From NCBI RefSeq assembly GCF_963678635.1, contig NC_087066.1:40881223-40945222 (forward strand): 64,000 nucleotides of DNA. The letters run 5' to 3'. Positions 35,601-45,523 of the stretch are shown one piece after another. The notes below the pieces were generated by a model, which worked only from the letters and a program-made list of their open reading frames with translations, was not told where the DNA came from and ran no database searches. A program made the position numbers and the translations under genes. The stretch's first letter is position 1, and every line of letters begins with the position of its first letter. This stretch comes from Symsagittifera roscoffensis. Its lineage: Eukaryota; Xenacoelomorpha; Acoela; Convolutidae.

Positions 35601-38600
35601 ATTCTATTATTTTACATGCAACTATATCTATCAAAATGAGATAGACCTGAAAAACACATGCCCGGACAAACGAATGCAAAATTACTATAGGAAGAAAATT
35701 CTCCAAGCAGTAACACGGAGGTGAAGCTGCGCTTCGCGAACACTTGCGAGAACACGACCAAACAGCAGCTCTAACAAATTAGAAAAAATAGAAATGAGCC
35801 TCGATTTACCAATAACTCGGCTACGAGTAGGATTCGCATCAGTGACCTACTGCAATCAAGAGATTTTGAGTCTTATGCACTATCCCCTCAGCTACTGAAG
35901 CTTAATAACCGATAAACACTAGTCACAAAGCAGCTACATATGCTAACAAATTGCCAATGCAATTTAGCACCAAATACAAACAGACTCAATTAAGCAATTC
36001 GTCTAAATTTAGCATTTCGTCTTTAGGCCACTAAGACGATATAAAATAGGCACAAATCCTATCAAGCCAAAAAAGAACAAAACAAAAATGCGTTAAAAAA
36101 TTTCAAAAAAATTGAAACTAATAAAAAAACTTAAGTTTCCCTCTCCCTCAAAACACCCACACGCACACAGAAATAATTCCTGTTGCCGTTCAAACCGCGC
36201 AAAATGAGGCCACTAAGCTGATACAAAACAGGAACAAACATACTAAGCCGGGAAAAAAGGACAAAAAAAAACAAAAATCCAATAAATTTTTTTCAAAAAC
36301 TTTGAAACTATTAAAGAATTTTTAAATGCCCTCTCCTTCATAACACATACAAGCACACACAAAAAAGTTTGCAAATCAAAAAGCTCAAAATGAGGCCACT
36401 AAGGAAATAACATAGGCAAAAATCCTATCAAGCCAAAAAAAAAAACGAAAATCCGAAAGAAGTTTCAAAAAAGTTTACCTTCCGATCAAAACACATACAC
36501 ACACACACACACAAATATCGTTTTATTCATTGAACCGCTTAGTATGAGGCCACTAAGCTCATATAACATAGTCCGAAACCTATTAAACCGAAAAAAAAAT
36601 ATTTTTTTAGCAAATATAGTTGGAAAAATTACAGCCAACATAAAAAGCAAATTTCAAAAAGCTGCGCTATTTAAAACACCAAGAAATTCAAAACATGCTT
36701 ATTATTTGCAGCAGAGAGGAAAAAGATTTGATTTGCAAAAAGGTGAAGGAGTCCAGGACAAGGAGTGAGTCCGTTGCCTAAAGATATTTGCGGGAAAACA
36801 GTCTAGTAGCCGATTGCAATACCCTTGCTTATCGCAAGGGTAAAAAAACATCTAGAACTGGCGTTATTTCGATAAATAAAACTCAATTTCAAAAATCAAA
36901 TTTGATACCACGTAAGTGCAGTTTAAGAGTAATGTGTCTTAAACATCTCAGCCCCGAGCGCCTTCGATCGTTGTCACGAGTACTCAATAACCTCATATAC
37001 AAGCAGCAATTAATTTAGCGGATATAACTCTTGTTGAACCACCCATAATTTAAATAAAAATGTTACCGGGTAGGCTCGAAACATACATTTTTTTATTCAA
37101 TTCTTATGGATGAGTTTACTAACCGCAAAAATTCGACGTTCTGTTTCACAAAACTTGCTAATCGTCACTTTTATCATTTTTCAAACTGTTTTAATTACTC
37201 TGGTCTAATTCTCGATCCGGATCAGAAACTTATGTTTTGCCGAGCATGTGTCTCAATTACAAAGAAACATGTCCTTAATTAGCTTGCAGTCAGATTACGG
37301 ATTTCCCTAATTGAGTTGCTGAAGGAAATGACGCGGATGATTGAATGTGGTATCATATTTAAAACCAATTCATCTGTAATTCCAATTCCATAAGACATGT
37401 CAAAAAAGACCTCCGATGTATTCCTCGGTAAGATGAGTCGATTTTTTATTGAGTCGATTTTTCAAGGCATTTACACTGACAGATTAAAAAATCTGAAAAC
37501 TTTTCCCCACTTTTTTTCAGTTCCGAAAGTTTTTCAATGAGAATTTATTTAGCTGTGATATCTGTGGTCAGAGATTTCAAAACTACTTGCTAGGTCATTC
37601 GCTAATTAATTTCAACTATCAAGTCATTTTTTCCATTACAGAAAATAAATAACACTACCTGGCAGAACAGTTCCAGGTTGAGATCGCCATAATTGGTGAC
37701 CAGTCTAGCATATCCTTTTTTCTTCACGTACTTGTACTTGACAGTGTACTCGTCCAGGATCTCGGACTGTTGCTTTGTGCTCACATCAAAGGCAGTCGAA
37801 GTGAGAGACGCCGCCACCCTGCCCGTGGAGTAGTGGGCCGAGTTCAGTTTGTCAACCAATTGACCTTTCTGTGAATCTATATCAACATGTTTAAAGGAGT
37901 TCACGCTATCATATCATTTTTTGGTCATTTTCTTCAAATCGTCATTTTGATTGCAATTATTTTAAATGGACATCAACTCAATTTTTGCAATACTAGCTGA
38001 ATTAACACTATTAGTTAGCATTTTTGCAAAAACAAGTCGAATTCAAGAAGAACAAACGGTTGCTGGGCAAGTAGCACAGAATGTTTTCAGAGGACTTAAA
38101 TTAGCACATGAAGGAAGATTCAAGCGTTAAATTTAGCTTTCTGATGAAAATACAAGTAACTTAAAACCTGAAATTATCTGAAATCAGTGTAAATTTCATT
38201 TTTTACGCCAGGAAAACCTTTTAGATTTTTTAAAATGCAGCTCGAATTACGACTGAAGGGCGTAATGATATATCAGCCAAAAACATTAGACGCTCATTGA
38301 TATTGCCTGATTTTGTGTGAGGAAAAAAGACCGCATATATAGTCTTTTCTACCAACTATTGGTACAAAGCATGATCGAAAAATTCATCGCCTATACATGT
38401 CTAAATTCAGTTGGAATAGACTGACCTTTCTTCTTGTCCAATTTGGAAACTGCTCCAGAAACAATGTTTTTGGGTGTCTCTTCGTTCAATACCTTTTGGG
38501 CGAACTCTTCCCTTTTCTAAACAAGCAAAAAAAACCAAGTATAGCTGGCTGCTTAGAACAGAATCCAACGACCACAGTAATTGATACTAAATTCAGTATT

Positions 38601-41600
38601 AATTAAATTTGTTATTAATTAAACAATTTTAGTATTAATTAAATTTGGCATACGGAATCCCGTTCGTGAAAACCAAAAAACTTCAATTCCGACGAGACAT
38701 ATCAGCCAATCGCCTACATCCCAAGTCAGTGGCATTAGGCAGCTGGCGCAAGATTTCCGAACGGCATTCAGAAAGTTGTAGAAACAACTGGATTTTTTAT
38801 GTTTTGTTACATCAATAAATGAAGGCCGCTTTAGAATTTGTTCTTGAAAGCGTACTTTGACTTGAATTTTAGCATATCAGGTCGCTCAAGATCTCTTGGC
38901 TATGCTGAAACGTTTTTTTTGGAGGCCGTTTTACGCACTGACAGAAAAGAAAAGTAAACGGAAACAGCGAGTGATGATTATGAACGAAATTCAGGTCGCA
39001 ACGAGATACTCTCGAAATGAACGAGTAGCTTAACAAGACGAAAACTGGCATCAGCGCAAACTGATGACATAAACGAGCGGCAAAAATAAACATGACGGCA
39101 CATTTGCAACATTCGAGCTCGAAAGAGGCTGGAAACCCACTGACTGACTGATTTAACAAAAGATCAAATATTTTCATTAATTTTTTTCGGTGTCCAGGGA
39201 TTGGTTGAATTTAAGCTTCAGACATTGTGCAAGATTAGAGACTAGATTACATCCTGCTGTAAATTAGGTTATTAAAAAAGCAGACCAATTTTTCTAGACA
39301 TTTTCCGGAGGAGTGGGAGGAAACTATGGCGTAGGGTCCGGCATATGGGAACCTGCGGCGTATGAGATTAGGTTTCTCAGTCTCTCAGGTTTCTGCATAA
39401 GTGAATCGCAAACTATTTTAATCTGACAAGGTCAATTTTAGATCTTCCATCCAAGCTCTAAAATTGAACCGAAGTTGGTTACCTAACAATCAAACTACCT
39501 GAGAAAACGATTTATCCAGCTCGGCTATGACGTGGTTGGCAGTTGAATTCACAGCTGATCTGTTCAAGTTTCGCAACATGTCTTCGTTCGACTTGCCCCC
39601 TTCATCAACTTCTTCCGCATTTTTCACAAAGTAGAAATTGTTGATGTTGTATTTGTCCACGTTGTTGGGGTCCTAAAAACGCATTCAGAGAGATTCGGTT
39701 GAGCACGATACAAAAAGGAATCGCAAACAGTTTAATGAAACAATAAAAAATAAAAATGTTAAACATAGCCTACAGACATTAGGGAAAGAGTCAATGAACG
39801 CAAGGAAACTGAAACAAAAAACTGAATCATTTTTTTAAATTTCAACTTTCGAATTTCAAGTAAAAAAATAATGGCCTTAAAGCTTTGAATTTCAAGAACA
39901 ATTCATGATGGGCATTTTTTTGATAAACTTGACTCAACTTGAGAAAACTGGATCAATAGGTGAAGTTTTTAGTCCGCAGGGAAATCTAGAATTACAAACC
40001 ACTTTCGAAACAAGAAGACGTTCACATTTTTTCTCGGCATCAACACTTTAGCATTAGAGAGCGCAATTTATTTAACTTTTAGCAGATGAATTTAAATTGA
40101 AATTATCAATTGAACATATACCTAAGGGCATTCATAAATGCAGTAATAAGTATGAATGCACTTCTGTAGTTATTAGGACATTTTAAAGACCTATTCCTGA
40201 AAAACAAAACAAACACAAAAAATCCCAAGACCTATATAATAGTCTTCACTATGTTCATCGAATCCTAATAAGAAGCTGAAAATGAAGCCCAAAAACTAAA
40301 AGTAATGAAAATATGACTGTTAAAAAGATTCGGAAAAAATTGCTATTTATTTTATGTGTGCGCCATCTATATCGGCTGAATACGACAATAACTCGACCTG
40401 TATCGTAATAATGTTGCTTTTCTTGAATGACGAGTCATCGATTAAATCTTTCATGTTCTTCTGTTTCAAGTTCAGCTCATTCACTGCCTCCATACTGTAC
40501 ACATTTCCAGAAGTTGCTATTGCCACGATGAAAGAGGAATTGGTGAACACTTTGTATGTTATTGGACAGTGATATTGATCCTTCTTGTTCTTCGAAAAGT
40601 GAAGTGCTATCAGATCCTAAAACAAAATTCATTCTCTTCCCGAAATCTTTTGTTATATCAGCCAACATCTCGCCAACTAAATCAGAACATCGGCAAAACT
40701 TATAATAAAAATCACAACAATTTCGTTAGTTTTTTCGCGGCAATCACTAGAAAAAGTCATTTCGATATTTTTTACACTTACTAAAATATCTTTTTAAAAT
40801 ATTTTTTTAGTCATTGACGCTCCTTTGATATAGTAATTAACCCTCATTTGTCCTAAAGGTACGTCAAAAATAGCTGGGAATGTTCTAAAATTTAGCAACA
40901 TCCAGGCCTGCCAACTTTTATAAAACGAAATATGAACCTGGGACCAAACTCGGACTTGGTCCTGGTTCTCTGCTTTGGCCCAAGAAAACCCCTCGAGTAG
41001 AGCTGATGACACTGTACATTTTCCCATTCTCTGAAAAAAATCAACTTTCGAGAAAAATGAAGGAATAAAAAACCTATATAAAATAGACGCACTACGTGTA
41101 ACTCATTAAAAACAATTAAAAACATGAGATATGAACTCTGGCTCAAATATGAACCATATGAACTAGTTCATATAATATGAACTAGTTGGCAGGCCTGGCA
41201 ACCTCATTCCATTGAAATTGCGAAATAGAAACTAAATAGATATTTAGCAAAAGATGAATTTTAAAAAAAATGATAAAGAAATTAGCCAAAAAAAACTGTA
41301 CAACGAAACGTGCAAGTTAAGGTTAAAACGTAAAAAGTGCCTTAGTAATTTTGTGTTGCTTTTAAAATAAAAACTAAAGTTCAAAAACAGTCAGAATTAT
41401 ATGTTCCATTTTGGTTTTAACAAATTTATCGGATATCTTAAATTTCTGAAATAAGTCAGAATTATATGTTCCATTTTAGTTTTTAACATATTTATCGGAT
41501 ATCTTAAATTTCTGAAATAAGCCTATCTTAAATAGTTCTTAACAAATTTATCGGATATCTTAAATTTCTGAAATACCTCTGATGACAACTTCTTTCCGGT

Positions 41601-41846
41601 TACTGGGTTCTGACCGTTTCTCTTTAAGAAGGGCAGTATCGAGGAAATTTCAAATACATAGCCATCCCTAGTAGCAAATGGCGTAGTAAATGGCTGCATT
41701 GAAAGCGCACAATGATCGAAAGGCAATCTCCTGAAACCCATTCCTTTGGCAGCTTGGAGTTTTTCTGCATTTTTGCCACCAAAATACCATGCATATTCAT
41801 TGGCGCTGACATATGTTTTATCTCCCTGATGCTGCTTTTTACCCAT
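26664..41846 (-). CDS. PPIL2: U-box/cyclophilin protein PPIL2 (CYC4, Cyp60)
   Basis: Nuclear U-box protein with a cyclophilin-type domain, associated with spliceosomes and with ubiquitin-ligase activity. Eight exons on the minus strand: 41846-41577, 40616-40398, 39672-39499, 37868-37659, 33328-33152, 31175-31005, 30768-30589 and 26903-26664. Every junction is in phase 0, and the product is 546 residues (human about 520). The start is ATG at 41846 ([20 protein letters not shown]). The U-box region has [16 protein letters not shown] and [18 protein letters not shown]. The cyclophilin domain (about 275-430) has [40 protein letters not shown] and [19 protein letters not shown]. The C-terminus has [11 protein letters not shown], a charged helix, then SGVGQYLN and the conserved end GFSAW. 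Introns of up to 4.3 kb hold many repeat copies. Confidence 0.95.
29229..29350. repeat. CA-rich repeat related to the 36 kb tandem block
   Basis: Contains cagatacgcacacacaaaa twice, followed by caatatgaggccgatacgcc. The same order (CA tract, spacer, tgaggccactaag) is seen in each unit at 36.0-36.6 kb. It lies in PPIL2 intron 7. Confidence 0.5.
29714..29800 (-). repeat. tRNA-like SINE head (type II), diverged
   Basis: The reverse complement has a GGGCTCGAAAC B-box-like motif and the same layout as 6984-7062, with more mutations. It lies in PPIL2 intron 7. Confidence 0.4.
31813..31863. repeat. Dispersed 'cgggaaaa..cccgattacaag..gcaag' motif
   Basis: The order tacgggaaaaa, agtttccgattacaag, then a short hairpin ending in gcaag recurs near 1235, 1488, 7115, 29870, 34779, 34964 and 36790. 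At 36823-36840 the hairpin is cccttgc..gcaaggg. It is probably another segment of the SINE-like families; function unknown. Confidence 0.4.
34779..35150 (+). repeat. Tandem duplication, about 185 bp unit, two copies
   Basis: Both units run from cccgattg through acccttgctgatcgcaag, gtggaagaactccaaaaagg and gcagttagctgcctg to a tatttcaattt..gacaca end. The apparent ORFs sharing [14 protein letters not shown] arise from this repeat. It lies in PPIL2 intron 4. Confidence 0.7.
35716..35960 (-). repeat. tRNA-derived SINE, best-preserved copy (type I)
   Basis: Begins with the dispersed core (cggaggtgaagctgcgcttcgc). The tRNA-like head follows at 35818-35910. Read on the minus strand it has TAGCTGAGGGGATAGTGCAT (A box) and GATGCGAATCC (B box). 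It links the 'acagaggcgaagc' core and the tRNA-like heads into one family. It lies in PPIL2 intron 4. Confidence 0.6.
36026..36610 (+). repeat. Tandem repeat, units of about 155-186 bp, with CA tracts
   Basis: Unit starts (ggccactaag) are at 36026, 36208, 36394 and 36548. Each unit has cctatcaagccaaaaaa-like sequence, a purine-rich stretch, and a CA-rich tract near its end that grows into a (ca)n run at 36491-36513. It lies in PPIL2 intron 4. Confidence 0.7.
40903..41197. mobile_element. hAT-type MITE, 295 bp, in PPIL2 intron 1
   Basis: The ends are perfect 14 bp inverted repeats (CAGGCCTGCCAACT and AGTTGGCAGGCCTG). Flanking 8 bp repeats are gcaacatc (40895-40902) and gcaacctc (41198-41205), one mismatch. 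There is no transposase. Near the right end is a palindromic run (tatgaactagttcata). Confidence 0.78.
41392..41576. repeat. 65-66 bp tandem repeat running into the PPIL2 exon 1 donor
   Basis: Two full units and one partial unit of a sequence ending in atcggatatcttaaatttct. The last partial unit ends exactly at the minus-strand splice donor of PPIL2 exon 1 (GAG|GTATTT), so the start of intron 1 is built from this repeat. Confidence 0.7.
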
Positions 41847-42109
41847 TTCTTTTCTGAAAACAAGAAATTACATTGGTACATTAGCAATTATTGGAATCCC
41901 ATCGCATGAACTCCAGGCAGGGAGTGACATTTTTAGCGCAAATTTCCACGCCTGTGGCCATTTGGGCACTTTAGTTAACTCATAGAAAGCTAGTACGGGC
42001 TCAAAAGTGTCATCAAAACAAGTTCCAATGCCAGAAAAAACTGATCTGAAAATGTTTCACAATCAGCCGAAGAATTGACAAGGGTACGGGACATAAGTTT
42101 AGTGTGACG
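41847..42109. other. Interval upstream of PPIL2
   Basis: The 5' flank of PPIL2 and presumably its promoter, between its start codon and the retroelement region. No TATA box or other clear signal was seen. Confidence 0.3.
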
Positions 42110-42289
42110 CGGTTTTCGGAACAAGGACGCAACATGGCTAGTCGGAAGTAATCAAGTTTAAATATTTAAATTACTTTTTTAAATTAAGACGCTTGTGTTC
42201 TCCTTGCTTTGTGCCAGTCGGTCATGTCTAGGGGTTTGACCTTGAGAAATACGCAATTTTGGAGTGAAATTTTAATTTTGCAAAATTCG

Positions 42290-42312
42290 AATTGAGCATG
42301 TCATGCTCAATT
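42290..42312. repeat. Perfect palindrome, 11 bp arms
   Basis: AATTGAGCATG, one T, then CATGCTCAATT. It overlaps the start of the short ORF at 42292 and may be a regulatory site in the presumed LTR or leader. Confidence 0.7.
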
Positions 42313-42606
42313 TTCTCGAACCAACTGAAAATGAAAAAGTCAGAAATCAGAACACCCGAATTAACAATTGCGGGAAACTACTCAAGAAAGAGGCAGGAAA
42401 TTGCTATTCGCAATTTCTCGATACGAAATATCAAGAGAGTAGAGCTGTCTTGTCCTGAAAACAGGAGAATCGAATACGGACTTGAGACAGAACAATTATT
42501 CGAATGGAAAGGAGTGGACTCTGAATGGAAGAGTGGACAACTCGAGTGTCCAAAGGGTTCATTCAGAGACTTTGATTCTAGAGACAAAACTTACTTCTGT
42601 TATTGA
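42292..42606 (+). CDS. Short ORF of unknown function near the 5' end of the retroelement
   Basis: 104 codons with a rather polar, protein-like composition (ETEQLFEWKGVDSEWKSGQ, then LECPKGSFRDFDSRDKTYFC). Four cysteines and a Trp/Phe/Tyr-rich second half. It lies upstream of Gag in what may be the 5' LTR or a leader; a possible poly(A) signal (aataaa) follows at about 42813. I recognise no family, and it may not be translated. Confidence 0.3.
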   Translation: MSMSCSIFSNQLKMKKSEIRTPELTIAGNYSRKRQEIAIRNFSIRNIKRVELSCPENRRIEYGLETEQLFEWKGVDSEWKSGQLECPKGSFRDFDSRDKTYFCY

Positions 42607-43107
42607 AACTAATTGGCCTTAAAACTTATTTAGTTATATTACTTAATTCTCAAGCTGCTCAGTTATAACTTACTCCTCCTACTCAAGTGCGTCGATATGT
42701 AAGTTCCAATTTAAATTTCTCGAGTGTATTTTATGATAGTTATGTTGAGATAAGGCGAGTTTTAGGTTGATCCATCTGAAATGGATCAAAGTTCCACTGT
42801 CCAATAAAAAGTAACTAAGCGGATTGTTCCGACCCGGTTTTTAACGGCGTTCATGTATTTTGGGTATCCCGAGACCTAAGTATGGGGACGTTTTTATTTC
42901 TAGAGTGGGGGGGTATTTTGGTAGTGGCCTTTAAGCTGTAATGGGTTCCAGTCTCATGTCGCAAGCGAACCGAATTGGCTCCGACCGTTCTTGAGGCGGA
43001 AAAACACAAGAGATAGTGTCCCTGACTCTTGAGCCAATGGTTATAGGGCCTATTTTTCTTAAGCCTCATATGTGACTAAAGTAGGCGACTGTTACATAGT
43101 GTTTTTA

Positions 43108-43122
43108 TGGCGCTCCTGGGTG
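43108..43122 (+). other. Candidate primer-binding site
   Basis: TGGCGCTCCTGGGTG matches the complement of a eukaryotic tRNA-Asn 3' end (TGGCGTCCCTGGGTG) at 13 of 15 positions and begins with the required TGG. A possible LTR end (ttaca) is 11 bp upstream. This is weak because pairing stops after 15 bases. Confidence 0.25.
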
Positions 43123-43576
43123 TTTTTACGACATCATGACTACGGAGTCGAACCCACTTGACACAGCTCCGGGCTACATGCCCATTCTAGAGTACCGGTG
43201 GTACGGTTCAGCGGGAACGTGTAAACCTTCCGGTTGTACCGTGATAGCTTTTTAAGAAAACTCAAGAAAACTTCCTGGTACGCTCTCCGAACGAGGCTTA
43301 GCTAACCGAGTAAAGGGGGGCAACTAGGGGGACAAAAACACGAGCAAAAAAGGAAAACAAATAGGAACAAAAACTATAAAACGAAAAAAGACAGTGACTT
43401 TGATACCAAATTAGTTGGATCGAACCTTTGTATTAATTAAATAGTATACACATACTGTTTTACAAGACCGATCGTTTCGATCAATCTAGCAATTTTTCGA
43501 TCAACTAGCAGTGACCTTGGTAGGGTGCCCGAGTGGGGGGCGTTGTTAAGGGTTTTTAGATAGATTGCGACCCAAC

Positions 43577-43695
43577 CGGACCACTGGGAGACTTGACTGG
43601 AAAGGGTGACCAGTCGAGTGGGAAAGAGGTTCACAAGGATCGAAACGGACCACCAAGAGACTTGATTGGAAGAGGTGTACAGTCGAGTGGGAAAG
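43577..43695 (+). repeat. Direct repeat of a 50 bp leader motif
   Basis: Two copies, 43577-43626 and 43646-43695, each from cggaccac through gagacttga to cagtcgagtgggaaag. Paired stem-like motifs in a retroelement leader can act in RNA dimerisation or packaging, but nothing here shows that directly. Confidence 0.65.
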
Positions 43696-43873
43696 TGGGT
43701 CTGCTGTCAAGGGCAGAACAGAGACAACCAGCACAGGGCCACCACAAGAGGACGCACAAGGGTGTTCTCAGGTCGGACAACGGGTATCGTTAGAATCCAC
43801 ATTACATTATAAGAAATAAGTGTAAAATTGGATAAGCGGAGTCCCATTGTTTTGAGGCAGTTTTTACTCAAGC

Positions 43874-43891
43874 AGACCTGGAAACAGGTCT
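43874..43891 (+). other. Small hairpin with GAAA tetraloop
   Basis: AGACCTG, GAAA, CAGGTCT: a perfect 7 bp stem closed by a GNRA-type loop in the leader RNA. Confidence 0.5.
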
Positions 43892-44603
43892 ACGGTTTTC
43901 TCAAGAGAGGTTTAGCACCCGGCGCTTAAGGGATTTTTCGGCTTAAGAGGGGGGCTAAACAGGGGGGAGGTTAGCAGGGGGACTGGTTAGGTTAGAGGTT
44001 GGCGGTTGTAAATTGTAAAAAGGGGGGAATTAGAGTAACTAGTTAATCGACATCGTTGATTTAGTTACATTAGCCATCAACACGCGTGGTAACAATAGGT
44101 GGACATCCAAAATTTATCTCGAGTTAAGATTGGTACGCTGGTTGGATCGGTAGGGGGGAACGGATATAGACAGTTTTCGTGACACCTCATAAGACAACTA
44201 GTGGGGGGAGGAAAACGCGTGGCAATTAGGTACCGACATTTTTTTTGAAAGAAGGTTGACATTTGTCTCCTTTGAATTTTAGGTGGGTCGATTACTCTGT
44301 TTTGTTATTTTTTCGGTACAGAATTTTATTTTTTCTATAGACATTGTTGCGTTTTGGGGAAGATTTGCGATTGGTTTTTAATACAAACAGGTGATCACAA
44401 GATACCTGCACACAAGTTGTGGCTCCCAATCGCTGGGAACATTCAAAAAGAGGTAACTAATAAAGGGGGGGCCAGATTTGGCAACCAAGAGAGGGTTTTT
44501 GGGAAAATTTTCACTAGAGCTTGAGTGGTGGTACAAGGTACAGACAACCAAGGAGTCCCTACAACGAAGAAGAAAGAAATCCTATATCCAGACACTCAGT
44601 AAC

Positions 44604-44728
44604 GAGTCTTGGGACAGTACCGAACTAGTCTAGGGACATTGCAGTCTGGGGACAGTCTTGGAGCAACACAGTCTTGGGACAGTGCAACTTTGGGGCAGTC
44701 TTGGACCAGAGCAGTCTTGGTACGAAGC
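44604..44728 (+). repeat. Degenerate start of the leader repeat array
   Basis: Irregularly spaced gtcttgggaca / gtcttggagca / gtcttggacca motifs that precede the regular 14 bp array. Confidence 0.75.
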
Positions 44729-45232
44729 GGTCTTGGGACATTGGTCTTGGGACATTGGTCTTGGGACGTTAGTCTTGGGACATTAGTCTTGGGCCATTGG
44801 TCTTGGGACATTGGTCTTGGGACATTGGTCTTGGGACGTTAGTCTTGGGACATTAGTCTTGGGCCATTGGTCTTGGGACGTTAGTCTTGGGACATTGGTC
44901 TTGGGACGTTAGTCTTGGGACGTTGGTCTTGGGCCATTAGTCTTGGGACGTTGGTCTTGGGCCATTGGTCTTGGGACATTAGTCTTGGGCCATTGGTCTT
45001 GGGACGTTAGTCTTGGGACGTTGGTCTTGGGCCATTGGTCTTGGGACATTAGTCTTGGGCCATTGGTCTTGGGACGTTAGTCTTGGGACATTGGTCTTGG
45101 GACGTTAGTCTTGGGACATTAGTCTTGGGCCATTGGTCTTGGGACGTTAGTCTTGGGACATTGGTCTTGGGACGTTAGTCTTGGGACGTTGGTCTTGGGA
45201 CGTTAGCCTTGGGCCATTGGTCTTGGGACGCT
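44729..45232 (+). repeat. 14 bp tandem array, 36 units
   Basis: Unit (g/a)gtcttggg(a/c)c(a/g)tt, repeated in register for exactly 504 bp (36 x 14). Three variants alternate, ending acatt, acgtt and ccatt. 14 is not a multiple of 3, so a reading frame through the array cycles and the local ORFs are artefacts. It lies about 290 bp upstream of ORF1. Confidence 0.93.
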
Positions 45233-45337
45233 GGTCTAAAGGTACCAACGAGAAGTACTGGGACAACGCTGAACGGTCTTGGGACGGTAAAGAGAAAGTC
45301 TTGGAACAGCATTAGGAAGGGGGTACTACAAAAGTAA

Positions 45338-45388
45338 TAGGTTAGGTTGAAGCACCAAGTATAACAACACGTTCCCTATCCTAACCTA
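45338..45388 (+). other. Hairpin with TAGGTTAGG arms before ORF1
   Basis: TAGGTTAGG (45338-45346) can pair with CCTAACCTA (45380-45388) around a 33-base loop, about 135 bp upstream of the ORF1 ATG. The arms resemble telomere-like repeats by chance or origin; function unknown. Confidence 0.4.
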
Positions 45389-45523
45389 ACACGAAAAGAG
45401 CTTACAAGAGTTCAAGAAAAATTGTTTTTAGCGAATTATTAATTTCTTTTTCCTTGGAGTTTTTAAACCTTAGAATAGAATTTTTGTAGATAATAATATT
45501 GTAAATAATAACAATTGTAAATA

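Larger units (their letters stand above)
42607..44603. other. Retroelement leader, non-coding part
   Basis: About 2 kb without a credible ORF, with runs of G and several small structured elements listed separately. A possible AATAAA is at 42813-42818. Purine-rich phrases such as gggggg and aaagggggg recur. Confidence 0.5.

Noticed and set aside
44596-44842. Small ORFs on both strands in the 14 bp array
   Set aside because: They are frame artefacts of a repeat lacking stops.
44604-45232. CRISPR-like array
   Set aside because: The units are 14 bp with no unique spacers, in a eukaryotic retroelement leader; it is a simple tandem array.
45338-45388. Telomeric repeat remnant
   Set aside because: Only two short TTAGGT-like units on each side; better seen as a hairpin in the leader.
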